Numbered from the stretch's first letter, positions 9,108 to 18,010 are shown. The stretch: DNA of 64,000 nt from CAIOHW01 sp964432565 (GCA_964432565.1 CAYSOA010000008.1:1-64000); one strand, 5' to 3'. Numbers and translations: made by a program. Notes: generated by a model from the sequence alone, not told the origin.

Positions 9108-9151
9108 GGTTGACGCTTTCGATCCTACCCTTAGCACAGGCGGGGACGGGA

Positions 9152-11410
9152 TTAGTAGCGCTGCTTCAGCAGGAAGGTGATGACCTCCCGGGCGCAGTGC
9201 TCGCAGTAGCCCTGCCGCTCGGTCATGTTCCGAATGGTGTCCTGGGCCAGCTTGCGGCTCTCCGGGTCGCTCGACTCTTTGCCATAGACCAGCAGGACCT
9301 CGTGCATCTTCGTCAGAACGGCCTTCTGGGATTCATAAAAGTGTTTTTCGAGGCGCTGCCAGTACTCCGGAAAAACCTTCGCGTAGACGACCGGCTCGTT
9401 GGGGTGGTCCAGTGACCAGGCGCCCACCTGCGAGATGATGTTCTGGCGAAAGGCCCTGAGCTCGTCGCTTTCGGGTACTCCTTTGCCTGGCGCGTCCACG
9501 ATGGCTTCGAATTCATCCATCAGGGACGGGTCCGGATCCTCCATCCGCCCTGTAATGGGATTCTTGATCTTCTCCTTCTTGATCGCGGCAGCGAGGTGCT
9601 GGACGTATTTGCGCAGAAATTCCTCCCACTGGCGGGAGTCGTAAAGACCGATGCTTTCGCGAACCTCGGAGTCGACGCGGTTCAGGTACTCGTTGCGCAC
9701 GATCGAGATGAACTCGATGGCGTCGTGGTAGCCATCCTTCACGTCCAGTTTGAGAAAGTCGTACTCGGAGACCCGCTTCGTGAAGGATTCGATCTCACGC
9801 AGGATCGCCAGCGGCGAGAGGCAGGGGAAGTCGGGGTTCTGGGCGGCATCAAACAGGATCGACTTGATCTCGCGGGCGGATGCGCCAGTTCGCCCCTCGT
9901 AAAACGGAACATTCACGTACTCGTCACGAACGCGCTGCAGATTGCTGCGCAGGATCTTGCGATCTTCGGCTGAAAGCGGTGCTGGAATCTCCCCCGAGTC
10001 ATAGAGCCTGGCCTTCTCAAGCGGAGTGAGAGCCGAAACGATGGCGCTGACGGTAGGGGAGTAGTTTACGGAGTTGGGCTTCTTCAGGCGGGTCAGCACC
10101 GACCAGAGCGCGGCAGTCCAGAGGGCGTGGGGGGCGACGTGGCGCGAGTGCGAGATCTGTTCAGCGATCTCGCCGTAGATCTGCGCCTCTTTTGAAATGT
10201 CCACCAAGTAGGGCACGCGAATGAGCTCGATTCGGGCCTTGAAGCTGGTGAAGTCGGGATATTCCTTGAAGGCATCCAGTTGCAGCTCATTTGCCGATCC
10301 AATGAAGATCGTATCGAGGTAGGTGATCGCGGCCCCGATGTTCACACTCTGTGTTTCGCAAAGGCCGAGGATGTACTTGAAGGAATCAACCGGACGCTTG
10401 AGCAGGTCGGAAAATTCGATCATGCCACGATTGCCGTCAATCAGGTCTCCGTTAAGAGAAAAGAGGTTCAATCCCTGAAGGGCTGCCGGAAGCTGGGAGA
10501 TGGACCGATTCAGGGTGAGCTGCTGGTAGCTCGCATCGACGTGCAGCTGGGGTTCGATCGTCACCAGGCCTCGGCGATACCGGCGAGCCAGGAAGAATCG
10601 TTCGACCTGCACGTGCATCAGTACGCGTTTGAGGTTCCCCTGATTGGAAACAAGCAGGGCGTCGGCAATCTGGCGGCACCGGTGGCAGAGTTCACCGCGC
10701 TTGAGGTGCAATGGGAGTCGGTTCCAGAGTTCATCGGCACGATCCTCGCCCAGAAGGCTCTGCAGAAACGCGCGCCTTTCACGGGCCGGCACGAGCAGGA
10801 GGGGATGGTCTCGAACTTCGCAGGCGAGGCGGGCCGCCACTTCTTCGTCGGCGAGGCGGGCGTAAGTGGAAAGAGGTTCGCCCCGACTCGATCCTGATGC
10901 ACCCAGGCCGATACCGCCTCGAACGAGCTTTTCTATCGGAAAGACCCAGTTGAAAGAGTACAGGGCTCCATCGGTCTCCTGGGAGTAGGCTTCGAGTCCG
11001 GCCATCAGCGCCTGCGAGATGGAACTCTTGGCGCTGCCGTTGGGTCCGTGCAGCAGGATCAAACGATTATTGAGTCCCTGCTGGGCGAACGTGCGAAGCG
11101 TGCGGTAAATCTGTGTCTGAACCCGTTCGAGGCCCACCACTCTACGGGCTCCCAGCTCCTGACAATGGTCAAAGATCTTGAAGTGAAAGGTTGGAGTGGT
11201 GTCCGCAGTGCCTAAGTCGTCGGAAAGGGGTTCCTTTCCGAAATGATCCATCATGTCGGCACCGTAGGCTGCCGTTCCTCGAAGCTGGCGTTCAGGGCTT
11301 TCAGCAAGAACCGAGAGGTACTCATCGAATCCAAGAACCGTTCTCTTGGCCTGGAATTCCTTTTCCGTGCTTTTTTCCCACGCTTCGAGCGCGCCACGAC
11401 CCGTGTTCAT
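9152..11410 (-). CDS. prkA: PrkA-family serine protein kinase
   Basis: A 752-residue cytoplasmic ATPase/kinase of the PrkA (YeaG) family, about 100 residues longer than the E. coli protein. The AAA-like N-terminal domain carries a Walker A motif, GPNGSAKS (residues 122-129); family-typical blocks follow (GLGASGSSRGEPLS, a NLKRVLMHVQVERF segment, NRGMIEFSDLLKRP, and FIGSANE). The C-terminal PrkA domain is complete to EHCAREVITFLLKQRY. In many bacteria PrkA works with the YeaH and SpoVR proteins in starvation or sporulation responses; neither partner gene is present in this window. The Cys-rich insert LCHRCRQIADAL (about residue 250) could bind metal. A TATTCT hexamer 6 bases before the ATG suggests a leaderless start. 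Confidence 0.9.
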   Translation of the reverse strand: MNTGRGALEAWEKSTEKEFQAKRTVLGFDEYLSVLAESPERQLRGTAAYGADMMDHFGKEPLSDDLGTADTTPTFHFKIFDHCQELGARRVVGLERVQTQIYRTLRTFAQQGLNNRLILLHGPNGSAKSSISQALMAGLEAYSQETDGALYSFNWVFPIEKLVRGGIGLGASGSSRGEPLSTYARLADEEVAARLACEVRDHPLLLVPARERRAFLQSLLGEDRADELWNRLPLHLKRGELCHRCRQIADALLVSNQGNLKRVLMHVQVERFFLARRYRRGLVTIEPQLHVDASYQQLTLNRSISQLPAALQGLNLFSLNGDLIDGNRGMIEFSDLLKRPVDSFKYILGLCETQSVNIGAAITYLDTIFIGSANELQLDAFKEYPDFTSFKARIELIRVPYLVDISKEAQIYGEIAEQISHSRHVAPHALWTAALWSVLTRLKKPNSVNYSPTVSAIVSALTPLEKARLYDSGEIPAPLSAEDRKILRSNLQRVRDEYVNVPFYEGRTGASAREIKSILFDAAQNPDFPCLSPLAILREIESFTKRVSEYDFLKLDVKDGYHDAIEFISIVRNEYLNRVDSEVRESIGLYDSRQWEEFLRKYVQHLAAAIKKEKIKNPITGRMEDPDPSLMDEFEAIVDAPGKGVPESDELRAFRQNIISQVGAWSLDHPNEPVVYAKVFPEYWQRLEKHFYESQKAVLTKMHEVLLVYGKESSDPESRKLAQDTIRNMTERQGYCEHCAREVITFLLKQRY

Positions 11411-11416
11411 GATCTC

Positions 11417-11422
11417 AGAATA
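11417..11422 (-). promoter_or_regulatory. -10 hexamer of prkA
   Basis: TATTCT on the minus strand ends 6 bases before the prkA ATG (11410). No good -35 hexamer is seen at 17 bases (GCTCAC). It overlaps the space after the upstream nucleotidase stop. Confidence 0.4.
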
Positions 11423-11428
11423 GCACGG

Positions 11429-13354
11429 TTATCGGCGACGTGAGCGAAGCGACTTCTTCCGGGTTTCTTGACGCGACTTTTGGCTGACGAAAATCAGGCG
11501 CGGGGCGTCGGGACGAACCAGGGGGTTCGTCGGAGCGTTGACGGGCCCGGTCTTTGTCAGCCAGGCCAGCATGGCGTCGCGCATGTAGACCCCGCCCTCG
11601 GTGTGAATTCGGCTTTTGGGAACACGAGAGAACGCATGACCCATGTCGTCACCGCCGCTCACAAGAAAGTCGGGTACTGCTACACGGTAGAGTTTTCCCT
11701 TCCTGAGCGGCGAGCCGTCGGAGAGCGTCACTGAAACGAGGCGATCCATTTCCCAGGGCTCGATCTTTCGGTCTCCATTCAGGTCACGCCCCTCCGCCGG
11801 GCGATCCCAGCTGACCACCTTGAGTCGCAAGCCTGAAACCGGAAAGTAACCGCGGGCGCCGCTCTGCGCCGTTTGCAGCATCAGGCGAATCTCGCTCTCG
11901 GTCATCTCGACGATTCGAATATCGTTGTCGAAGGGAAAGGCACGGAAAACATCCTCGTACCGGATGGGACCGGCGTCGATGTTCGATCGGATTCCTCCCG
12001 GGTTTGTGATGGCGATGTCCGCATTCATGATGTCTCGCATCGCATCGGTGATCAGGTTTCCGAGATCGGATTCGCGCTGCCGAATGTGTTCTAGAGGGCG
12101 AATCGCCTCGCCGACGACCCGCTTCTTGAGGGGGAGGACCTGCTCGTCGACATTTCTCACCCAGCTCAGAATTTCTTTTGAGGGACGAATGGCTGCGCCG
12201 TGAAACCGGGGAGTGATCATGCGGCCGCGCCCCTGCGCAGGTGCCGGGCGCATGCCGTTGCAGTCCCCCTGGTTTTCGAAGACTTTCTCACAAATGGGAA
12301 CGGGGCCCTCGATGACGACATCGCGATCCACCAGTCGCTTTTCACGCCAGTTCCAGGTCAGGTAGATGAGGTTGTAATACTGGGCGTTGGCTCCCGACTG
12401 AATGACCGGAACCCCGCGAACATAGTGATGGATGACCTGGTGGGTGTGGCCTGACACCACGGCGTCGACCGTGCCAGGGGGCAGGGCCTCGAGCATCTGG
12501 GGGATCTCTTCATGGGGTTCGCAGGGGCCCTCCGGGTCGATCGGTCGACGCAAAAGGCCCGGCTCTGGGCGACGACGCTCGCAGACAAGTCCGGCGTGAG
12601 CCACGACCACGATGACATGGGCGCCCTGTTTACGAAGCTTCCTGGCTTCCCGCAGGGTGGCCTGGGCGCCCGGAGAGAAGGCGAGATCCTTCACGAATTC
12701 GGGTCGTGTCGTGACCGGAGTCATCACCGTGCTGAGTCCGATGACCCCCACTTTCAGTCGGCCGGCCTGCAGCAGGATGCTGGGCTGCAGGTTGGGAAAG
12801 TCGAGCGGCCGGCCGTCGCGGTAGGCCATGTTGGCCGAGAGGTAGGGGTAGCGGGCTTCGCGCATTCGGGCCTTCAGGGCTCCTCGGACGTCCGCTCCGG
12901 CGGCGTCCAGCGGAGCATCGCCCTCCGGGCCGAAGTCAAATTCGTGGTTTCCGACGGCGGCGGCGGATACTCCGATGCGATTGAAGAACTCCACCACGTG
13001 CTTGCCTTCTGAAGCGTTGCTTTCGAGCGTGCCCTGAAATTCGTCCCCAGCATCGAAAAGGAAGAAATTGGCTCCAAAGACCCTGCGAAGCAGCTCGACA
13101 TGGCTGGCGAGCACGGCTGCTCCGCCGGCTTCGAACGTGAGCGGGGTCCTGGTGCCTTCCTCCTTGATCTTCATCTGTCGAGGCAGCAGGGCCCCGTGGA
13201 CGTCGTTGAGGCCCATGATGACGATCGTCTGCTCGTCTCCCGTGGTGTCCGACAGGTTTTCGGTTCGCTGGCCGGCCTGAAAACGCGGAGTGCCGGCGCA
13301 GGAGCTGAGGGCGAGGATGAGGAGCGGAGCCAGTGCGGATCGGAGTAGACGCAT
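11429..13354 (-). CDS. Lipoprotein 5'-nucleotidase / metallophosphatase (copy 2)
   Basis: A 641-residue paralogue of the gene at 6211. The lipobox is ALSSC (Cys19). The metallophosphatase domain has MGLNDVHGALLPRQ, FDAGDEFQGT, GNHEFDFGP and GHTHQVIHH, so all metal ligands are present. The C-terminal domain has ITNPGGIRSNID and a clamp region VSGGDDMGHAF in place of the GGSGYDGF of copy 1, so substrate preference may differ. A basic tail (SRQETRKKSLRSRRR) ends the protein. It probably recovers phosphate and nucleosides from nucleotides in the periplasm. Its stop is 18 bases before the prkA start, so prkA and rluA may be read from the same transcript. Confidence 0.9.
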   Translation of the reverse strand: MRLLRSALAPLLILALSSCAGTPRFQAGQRTENLSDTTGDEQTIVIMGLNDVHGALLPRQMKIKEEGTRTPLTFEAGGAAVLASHVELLRRVFGANFFLFDAGDEFQGTLESNASEGKHVVEFFNRIGVSAAAVGNHEFDFGPEGDAPLDAAGADVRGALKARMREARYPYLSANMAYRDGRPLDFPNLQPSILLQAGRLKVGVIGLSTVMTPVTTRPEFVKDLAFSPGAQATLREARKLRKQGAHVIVVVAHAGLVCERRRPEPGLLRRPIDPEGPCEPHEEIPQMLEALPPGTVDAVVSGHTHQVIHHYVRGVPVIQSGANAQYYNLIYLTWNWREKRLVDRDVVIEGPVPICEKVFENQGDCNGMRPAPAQGRGRMITPRFHGAAIRPSKEILSWVRNVDEQVLPLKKRVVGEAIRPLEHIRQRESDLGNLITDAMRDIMNADIAITNPGGIRSNIDAGPIRYEDVFRAFPFDNDIRIVEMTESEIRLMLQTAQSGARGYFPVSGLRLKVVSWDRPAEGRDLNGDRKIEPWEMDRLVSVTLSDGSPLRKGKLYRVAVPDFLVSGGDDMGHAFSRVPKSRIHTEGGVYMRDAMLAWLTKTGPVNAPTNPLVRPDAPRLIFVSQKSRQETRKKSLRSRRR

Positions 13355-13362
13355 GGCTCCAG

Positions 13363-13391
13363 AGTGTGCATGGCGTCGGGTAGCTTTTCAA
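13363..13391 (-). promoter_or_regulatory. Promoter directly before the second 5'-nucleotidase
   Basis: On the minus strand TTGAAA (13386-13391), 17-base spacer, CACACT (13363-13368), then 8 bases to the ATG at 13354. Same layout as at 6175-6203. Confidence 0.55.
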
Positions 13392-13468
13392 TCCCTGTCA
13401 CGTCAGAAAACCGTCGCTTGCGGTTCCAGACCATTGCCCTACACTTTTTGTCGAGGAGACGAATTCCT

Positions 13469-14503
13469 ATGCGCAGCACGCGCCTTACAGTTTTCATCGG
13501 AACAGTTGCCGTCGCAGGTACTGCCGCGGGCCTTTATGCCACGGGAGGGCTGGACCGCCTTCTTGAGATGGGCATCCAACGGCGCGAGATGGTTCGCATC
13601 AAGGAAAAGGAAAAGCAGCTGTCCGACGGTATTTCGCGGATGGTGGAGTCAGAGATGCCCACCGGAGACGAGCAGGGAATGACTGCCGGTGATTCGCGAT
13701 CACGAACTAAGGGCGCGGCTCGCGAAAAGCTTGAGAGGACCTTTGATGTCGTGGTGGATGTCGCCGAGTCGACTTCGACTTCGACTTCGGGCTCGGGTGA
13801 TGGAGCAAAAGCCTGCGGAGCGATCGAATACGCGGGATCAGGTCCGGAGAATCTACGGGTGGATCGAGCCCTGTGGACGAACTTCATGGCGGATTACCAT
13901 CGCGCCAAGGAAGATCTGGTGGGCTGGCTTCATGCCAATGCTTCGGCTTTTCCGAAAAACAGGCTCGCTCGGATGGAGCTCGAGATTCGCGAAACCCGGG
14001 TGATGCGTCCGCAGTCCCAGATTGAACCTGACCTGGCCTGGCGCGGAATTGCAGCCTGGACGAGACCCAGGGCGGGAACGATCGTTGAGGGCGAGCGCCC
14101 CGTGCTGATTCACGTCAGTGACGGATTTCTCAAGCTGTACCAGAAGGATCGCGATCGGGCCCGATTTGAAATCACCCGGACGCTGGCGCAGGCGTGGTCT
14201 CCTTGCGAGGTGGAAGGTGGCAAGGTCGGAGCAACCTGGAGCGAGCTGATGCAGTGCCTCGGATACTCCAAGGAGCAGATCGGCTGCACGGCCGGGACGG
14301 TTTCTGAAGGAGGCTGGGCTGCATCAACGGCTGTCGCCGTGTTGGTGGCGCCTCCCGCCTGCGAGATTCCCGCGTTTGCGGGTGAGAAGTATCAGGCCTG
14401 TCTGGGACGCTTCAAGCGTGCAGAGACGGCTTCCTACACCGTTGAAGTGCCGGAGCGTTCTCTCGCCTCTCAATCAGGCGGTTCTGGAAATTCGGAGGAA
14501 TGA
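13469..14503 (+). CDS. Exported or membrane-anchored hypothetical protein
   Basis: I do not recognise the family. ATG 13469 has a GAGGAG ribosome binding site 10 bases upstream, which rules out the 35-residue upstream extension. The 344-residue product starts with an uncleaved-looking hydrophobic segment (LTVFIGTVAVAGTAAGLYATGG, residues 6 to about 27), so it is probably anchored in the inner membrane facing the periplasm. A coiled-coil-like charged region and a Ser/Thr low-complexity stretch (ESTSTSTSGSGDG) lead to a globular C-terminal half with six Cys residues, likely disulfide-bonded in the periplasm. Translation is coupled to the lipoprotein gene downstream. Confidence 0.6.
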   Translation: MRSTRLTVFIGTVAVAGTAAGLYATGGLDRLLEMGIQRREMVRIKEKEKQLSDGISRMVESEMPTGDEQGMTAGDSRSRTKGAAREKLERTFDVVVDVAESTSTSTSGSGDGAKACGAIEYAGSGPENLRVDRALWTNFMADYHRAKEDLVGWLHANASAFPKNRLARMELEIRETRVMRPQSQIEPDLAWRGIAAWTRPRAGTIVEGERPVLIHVSDGFLKLYQKDRDRARFEITRTLAQAWSPCEVEGGKVGATWSELMQCLGYSKEQIGCTAGTVSEGGWAASTAVAVLVAPPACEIPAFAGEKYQACLGRFKRAETASYTVEVPERSLASQSGGSGNSEE

Positions 14504-15138
14504 TGGTGCTGAACCAAGAGACCAAGCGTTGGGCTTTGATTTTGGCGATGATGACGGCTTCTGGCTGTGTCAGCGGGGGGCCCGGTGGCCTGGGGGGTGT
14601 CGTGGATGCCCTCGAGGAGATGCAGGGGAATGCTTCACCGGTCGTTGAAGCCTATATTCAGTATCCCGGACCGGATGCTCGTTGGGCCGGACCGGTCTTG
14701 TGGTCGGTTCATGTTTCGGCAAGGGATGCTTCGTCGCTTCGGTTCGAAGTGGCTCCAGCACTGCCGCGAGCTCAGGTTCTTCCCGAGTTGTCGAACCGAG
14801 TTCCGGCATCGGCATTGGGAATGACCCAGTCGAAGGACGGTGCTGCTGCCGCTGCTGCGGTGGTTCTAGGTCTCGAAGATGTTCGGGATCGGCTGAAGCA
14901 TCTGGCCGCAGCAGTATCGGCTTCCGAGGAGGAAGATTCAGCGTGCCAGTCTGTAGTGAAGGTTCGACTGACGCGGGCGGACGGTTCGGTCGTTGAAAAG
15001 CAGGGGTGTCGTGGATCTTCGGTCTGGACTCAAGTGGCCAGCGAACTTGCTGCTGAGTTTATGGCCCAGAGTCGCTATCCCCAGCCCGCGATGGATTCGG
15101 TCCGTTCGTCTGCGCCTGAGGCCGGTCAGAGTAGCTGA
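14503..15138 (+). CDS. Putative lipoprotein of unknown function
   Basis: A 211-residue product with a signal sequence ending in TASGC (Cys22), consistent with a lipoprotein although the -3 residue is Ala. The rest carries an Ala-rich stretch (KDGAAAAAAVVLGLEDV) and a Cys pair (SACQS...EKQGCRG) that could be disulfide-linked. No family is recognised. Two tandem ATGs overlap the upstream stop (ATGATG at 14500); GGAGG at 14494-14498 suits the second one, giving a TGATG coupling. It probably works with the membrane protein encoded just upstream. The last 80 bases overlap the convergent LOG-family gene. Confidence 0.55.
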   Translation: MVLNQETKRWALILAMMTASGCVSGGPGGLGGVVDALEEMQGNASPVVEAYIQYPGPDARWAGPVLWSVHVSARDASSLRFEVAPALPRAQVLPELSNRVPASALGMTQSKDGAAAAAAVVLGLEDVRDRLKHLAAAVSASEEEDSACQSVVKVRLTRADGSVVEKQGCRGSSVWTQVASELAAEFMAQSRYPQPAMDSVRSSAPEAGQSS

Positions 15139-15880
15139 CCACTCGCCTCAGTCCGATGGCGTCGGCCACTTCGCAGATGCGTCGGGCGGCTTCTTCGGGC
15201 GAATCGGTGACCAGCAGGTAGTCGAGGTCTGATCGCTGGATCGTTCCGTGGATCGTTGCGCAGTTTTCCAGAAAGTCGAGATAGGGCTTCCAGTAGTCTT
15301 TGCCCATGAGGATGACGGGAAAGTCGTAAAGCTTTCCGGTTTGAATCAGGGTGAGCGCTTCGCTGAGTTCGTCATGGGTGCCGAAACCTCCCGGAAGCAC
15401 GACGAATGCGTAGGAGTACTTCACCAGCATGACCTTGCGAACGAAAAAGTAGTAGAAGTTCACCACGTGATCGAGCCACGGGTTGGGGTGTTGTTCGTGT
15501 GGTAGGCGGATGTTGCACCCGACCGTCGAGCCTCCTGCTTCTTTGGCGCCGCGGCTGGCTGCCTCCATGATGCCTGGGCCGCCTCCGGTCATGACGATGA
15601 ATCCTGCCGAGGCGAGTTGTGCTCCCACCTGTCTGGCAAGTTCGTAGTAGGGATGTCCTTCACGAAAGCGTGCCGATCCAAAGACCGTGACGCAGGGTCC
15701 GAGAAAGTGCAGCTTTCGGAAACCGCGAATGAATTCAGCGGCAATGCGAATCACTCTCCAAAGCTCCATGCGCCGCGTGCTTCGTCCCGCGAGGAAGTGA
15801 GCCTCGTCGCTTCTGGCGGCTCCATAGAGGGCCTTCAGTTGGGAGATGCGTCGAATCTTGGGTTCCTGGGGGATTCTCAT
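15059..15880 (-). CDS. LOG-family (TIGR00730) Rossmann-fold protein
   Basis: A 273-residue protein of the LOG/'lysine decarboxylase-like' family. The nucleotide-binding motif GGGPGIMEAASRGAKEAGG (about residues 98-116) and the catalytic motif PGGFGTHDELSEALT are both present. Characterised members hydrolyse cytokinin riboside monophosphates or purine nucleotide monophosphates to base and ribose phosphate; the bacterial role is often nucleotide salvage. Here an N-terminal extension of about 60 basic residues precedes the core. The C-terminal tail (about 25 residues, polar) is what overlaps the lipoprotein gene. A TATAAC hexamer (15889-15894) lies 8 bases before the ATG. Confidence 0.88.
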   Translation of the reverse strand: MRIPQEPKIRRISQLKALYGAARSDEAHFLAGRSTRRMELWRVIRIAAEFIRGFRKLHFLGPCVTVFGSARFREGHPYYELARQVGAQLASAGFIVMTGGGPGIMEAASRGAKEAGGSTVGCNIRLPHEQHPNPWLDHVVNFYYFFVRKVMLVKYSYAFVVLPGGFGTHDELSEALTLIQTGKLYDFPVILMGKDYWKPYLDFLENCATIHGTIQRSDLDYLLVTDSPEEAARRICEVADAIGLRRVVSYSDRPQAQTNGPNPSRAGDSDSGP

Positions 15881-15888
15881 TGTCTGCC

Positions 15889-15894
15889 GTTATA
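15889..15894 (-). promoter_or_regulatory. -10 hexamer before the LOG-family gene
   Basis: TATAAC on the minus strand ends 8 bases before the ATG at 15880, again leaving no room for a ribosome binding site. No clear -35 is visible at 17 bases. Confidence 0.4.
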
Positions 15895-15964
15895 ATGGGT
15901 GGGGTTGGTTGCCGGCTACATTGTTTTTCTATTAAATTCATGGGGTTGCTGAGGCTTCTTATAG

Positions 15965-15993
15965 TTGATAAAAAGAGTCTGGTGTTGTAGGAT
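15965..15993 (+). promoter_or_regulatory. Promoter of the radical SAM gene
   Basis: TTGATA (15965-15970), 17-base spacer, TAGGAT (15988-15993), 9 bases before ATG 16003. The surrounding 15900-15990 stretch is the most AT-rich in this part of the window. Confidence 0.65.
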
Positions 15994-16002
15994 CCGTCGC
16001 TC

Positions 16003-17979
16003 ATGCGAATTCTCTTTTTGGTTCCTCCCATGACCCAGCTCAATACGCCCTACCCGGCGACGGCGTATTTGAAGGGGTTTCTGGGGCGTCATCGCCCGGA
16101 TCTCGAAGTCAGACAGGCCGACCCGGCTCTCGAGCTGGTGCTGAGGCTTTTTTCGCGTTCTGGGCTGGTCAGAATTCGGCAGGCGATCGAGTCGGCATCG
16201 AATGGTGCGGCTGGCGGTTGGAGCCAGGCCGTTCGGGTCTTTCTCGCCGAGTTCGATCGGTATCAGGCGTGCGTCGATCCGGTCATCGCCTTCCTGCAGG
16301 GACGCGATCCCTCGCTGGCCCTGCGCATGGAAGCGATCCTTCCGCGCGGCCCGTCATTTGCGGCGCTCGAGCAGTACTCGGCGCTGGGCGGTGATGACGG
16401 CGGAGATCCGCTGGGCTGGGCCTTTGGATCTCTCGGGGTTCAGGATCGGGCCAAGTTTCTTGCTTCGCTTTTTCTGGATGATCTTGCGCTGGTGATTCGA
16501 GAAGGGGTCGATCCTCGTTTCGAGTTTTCGCGTTACGGAGAGAAGCTTGCTGCCTCGCAGTCGGTCATAGATCCGCTTCTTGCTGCCGTCGAATCAGAGG
16601 TTCCGACACTGGTAGACGTGATGCTCGATGAAATCTCCGAGGAGCTTGCGAAGGAGCACCAGCCGGATCTTGTGGGAGTGACCGCACCTTTTCCGGGCAA
16701 TATCTACGGAGCTTTTCGCATGGCCCGGATTTTCAAGAGGGTTCTGCCCCAGGCGACGAGAGTGCTGGGGGGCGGCTATCCCAATACCGAGCTTCGCGAA
16801 CTCGAAGAACCTCGCGTCTTCGACTACTTTGACTATGTGACGCTCGACGATGGCGAGCGGCCCCTGCTTTCGCTGATCGAGCACGTTGAGGGACGGCGAT
16901 CAAAGCAGGAACTCTGTCGCACCTACTATCGTGAAGGCGAGAAAGAAAACTGCAGGGTCGTGTTTGCGAACTTCAGCGCGGATCACGACTTTCCTCAAAA
17001 GGACGCAGGAACCCCGGATTACTCCGGTTTGCACCTGGACCGGTACCTTTCGATTCTTGAAATGCTCAATCCGATGCACCGAATCTGGAGCGACGGCCGG
17101 TGGAACAAGCTCACACTCGCCCATGGCTGCTATTGGAAGAAGTGCAACTTTTGCGATGTTTCGCTCGATTACATCGCCCGGTATGACGCGTCTCCCGCCG
17201 ATCTGGTGGTCGAACGCATGATCGAGGTGGCTCGCGCAACAGGTGAGCGAGGCTTTCATTTTGTTGACGAGGCGGCTCCTCCGGCCATGCTGAGGAAGAT
17301 CTCGGAGCGCATCATCGAGCGCGGTGAAGTCTTCTCGTGGTGGGGAAATATTCGTTTCGATCCCGTGTTTACGCCCGGGATGGCCCGACTCATGTCCGAA
17401 GCCGGGTGCGTGGCCGTGAGCGGCGGACTTGAAGTCGCCTCCGATCGCCTACTGCGCCTCATGAACAAGGGAGTCCGTGTGGAACAGGTCGCGCGGGTCA
17501 CTCATGCACTCACCGAAGCGGGAGTGCTGGTGCATGCCTATCTGATGTACGGGTTTCCGACCCAGACCATCCAGGAGACCGTCGATGCGCTCGAGCGGGT
17601 TCGCCAGCTCTTCGAGGCCGGGTGCATCCAGTCGGCCTACTGGCACCGATTTTCCACCACGGTGCACTCGCCGATCGGAAGAGATCCCGAGCGTTTCGGA
17701 ATTCGCATCCGAGAGGCAGGACTTGCGCCCGGGCAGAAGCGTTTTGCTCGGAACGACCTGCCGTTTGAGGACCCCACCGGCGTTGATCATGACTGGCTTG
17801 GAGATGGACTCCGGCGTGCTCTTTATAATTTCATGCACGGGGTCGGTCTCGACCAGGACGTGCGCGGCTGGTTTACCCCCAAAAAGGGAGTCAAACTGAA
17901 GCCGGCGCAGGTATCGCCCGACTTGGTTCGACGAGCGATCGAGCAGGGCGCAGACTCTTCGAGGCGCTCCCGGCATTGA
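16003..17979 (+). CDS. B12-binding-domain radical SAM protein
   Basis: A 658-residue cytoplasmic protein. The N-terminal part (from RILFLVPPMTQLNTPYPATAYL, extended to about residue 310) resembles a cobalamin-binding Rossmann domain with a large insert; HQPDLVGVTAPFPGN and RVLGGGYPNTELRE are typical B12-domain segments. The radical SAM core begins at LAHGCYWKKCNFCDVSLDY, with Cys376, Cys381 and Cys384 spaced Cx4Cx2C rather than the usual Cx3Cx2C. HAYLMYGFPTQT is the expected later SAM-binding strand. Such proteins catalyse radical methylation or rearrangement of metabolites or lipids. The product is not predictable here: no biosynthetic cluster surrounds it. It is apparently expressed from its own promoter. 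Confidence 0.85.
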   Translation: MRILFLVPPMTQLNTPYPATAYLKGFLGRHRPDLEVRQADPALELVLRLFSRSGLVRIRQAIESASNGAAGGWSQAVRVFLAEFDRYQACVDPVIAFLQGRDPSLALRMEAILPRGPSFAALEQYSALGGDDGGDPLGWAFGSLGVQDRAKFLASLFLDDLALVIREGVDPRFEFSRYGEKLAASQSVIDPLLAAVESEVPTLVDVMLDEISEELAKEHQPDLVGVTAPFPGNIYGAFRMARIFKRVLPQATRVLGGGYPNTELRELEEPRVFDYFDYVTLDDGERPLLSLIEHVEGRRSKQELCRTYYREGEKENCRVVFANFSADHDFPQKDAGTPDYSGLHLDRYLSILEMLNPMHRIWSDGRWNKLTLAHGCYWKKCNFCDVSLDYIARYDASPADLVVERMIEVARATGERGFHFVDEAAPPAMLRKISERIIERGEVFSWWGNIRFDPVFTPGMARLMSEAGCVAVSGGLEVASDRLLRLMNKGVRVEQVARVTHALTEAGVLVHAYLMYGFPTQTIQETVDALERVRQLFEAGCIQSAYWHRFSTTVHSPIGRDPERFGIRIREAGLAPGQKRFARNDLPFEDPTGVDHDWLGDGLRRALYNFMHGVGLDQDVRGWFTPKKGVKLKPAQVSPDLVRRAIEQGADSSRRSRH

Positions 17980-18004
17980 CGCTGCGATTCTTCAGGGCGA
18001 CAAT
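17976..18004 (+). promoter_or_regulatory. Promoter of the membrane protein - pfkA pair
   Basis: TTGACG (17976-17981), 17-base spacer, GACAAT (17999-18004), then exactly 6 bases to ATG 18011. Transcription would start at or within one or two bases of the A of the ATG, a leaderless arrangement. The -35 overlaps the stop codon of the radical SAM gene. Confidence 0.65.
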
Positions 18005-18010
18005 CGCTCC

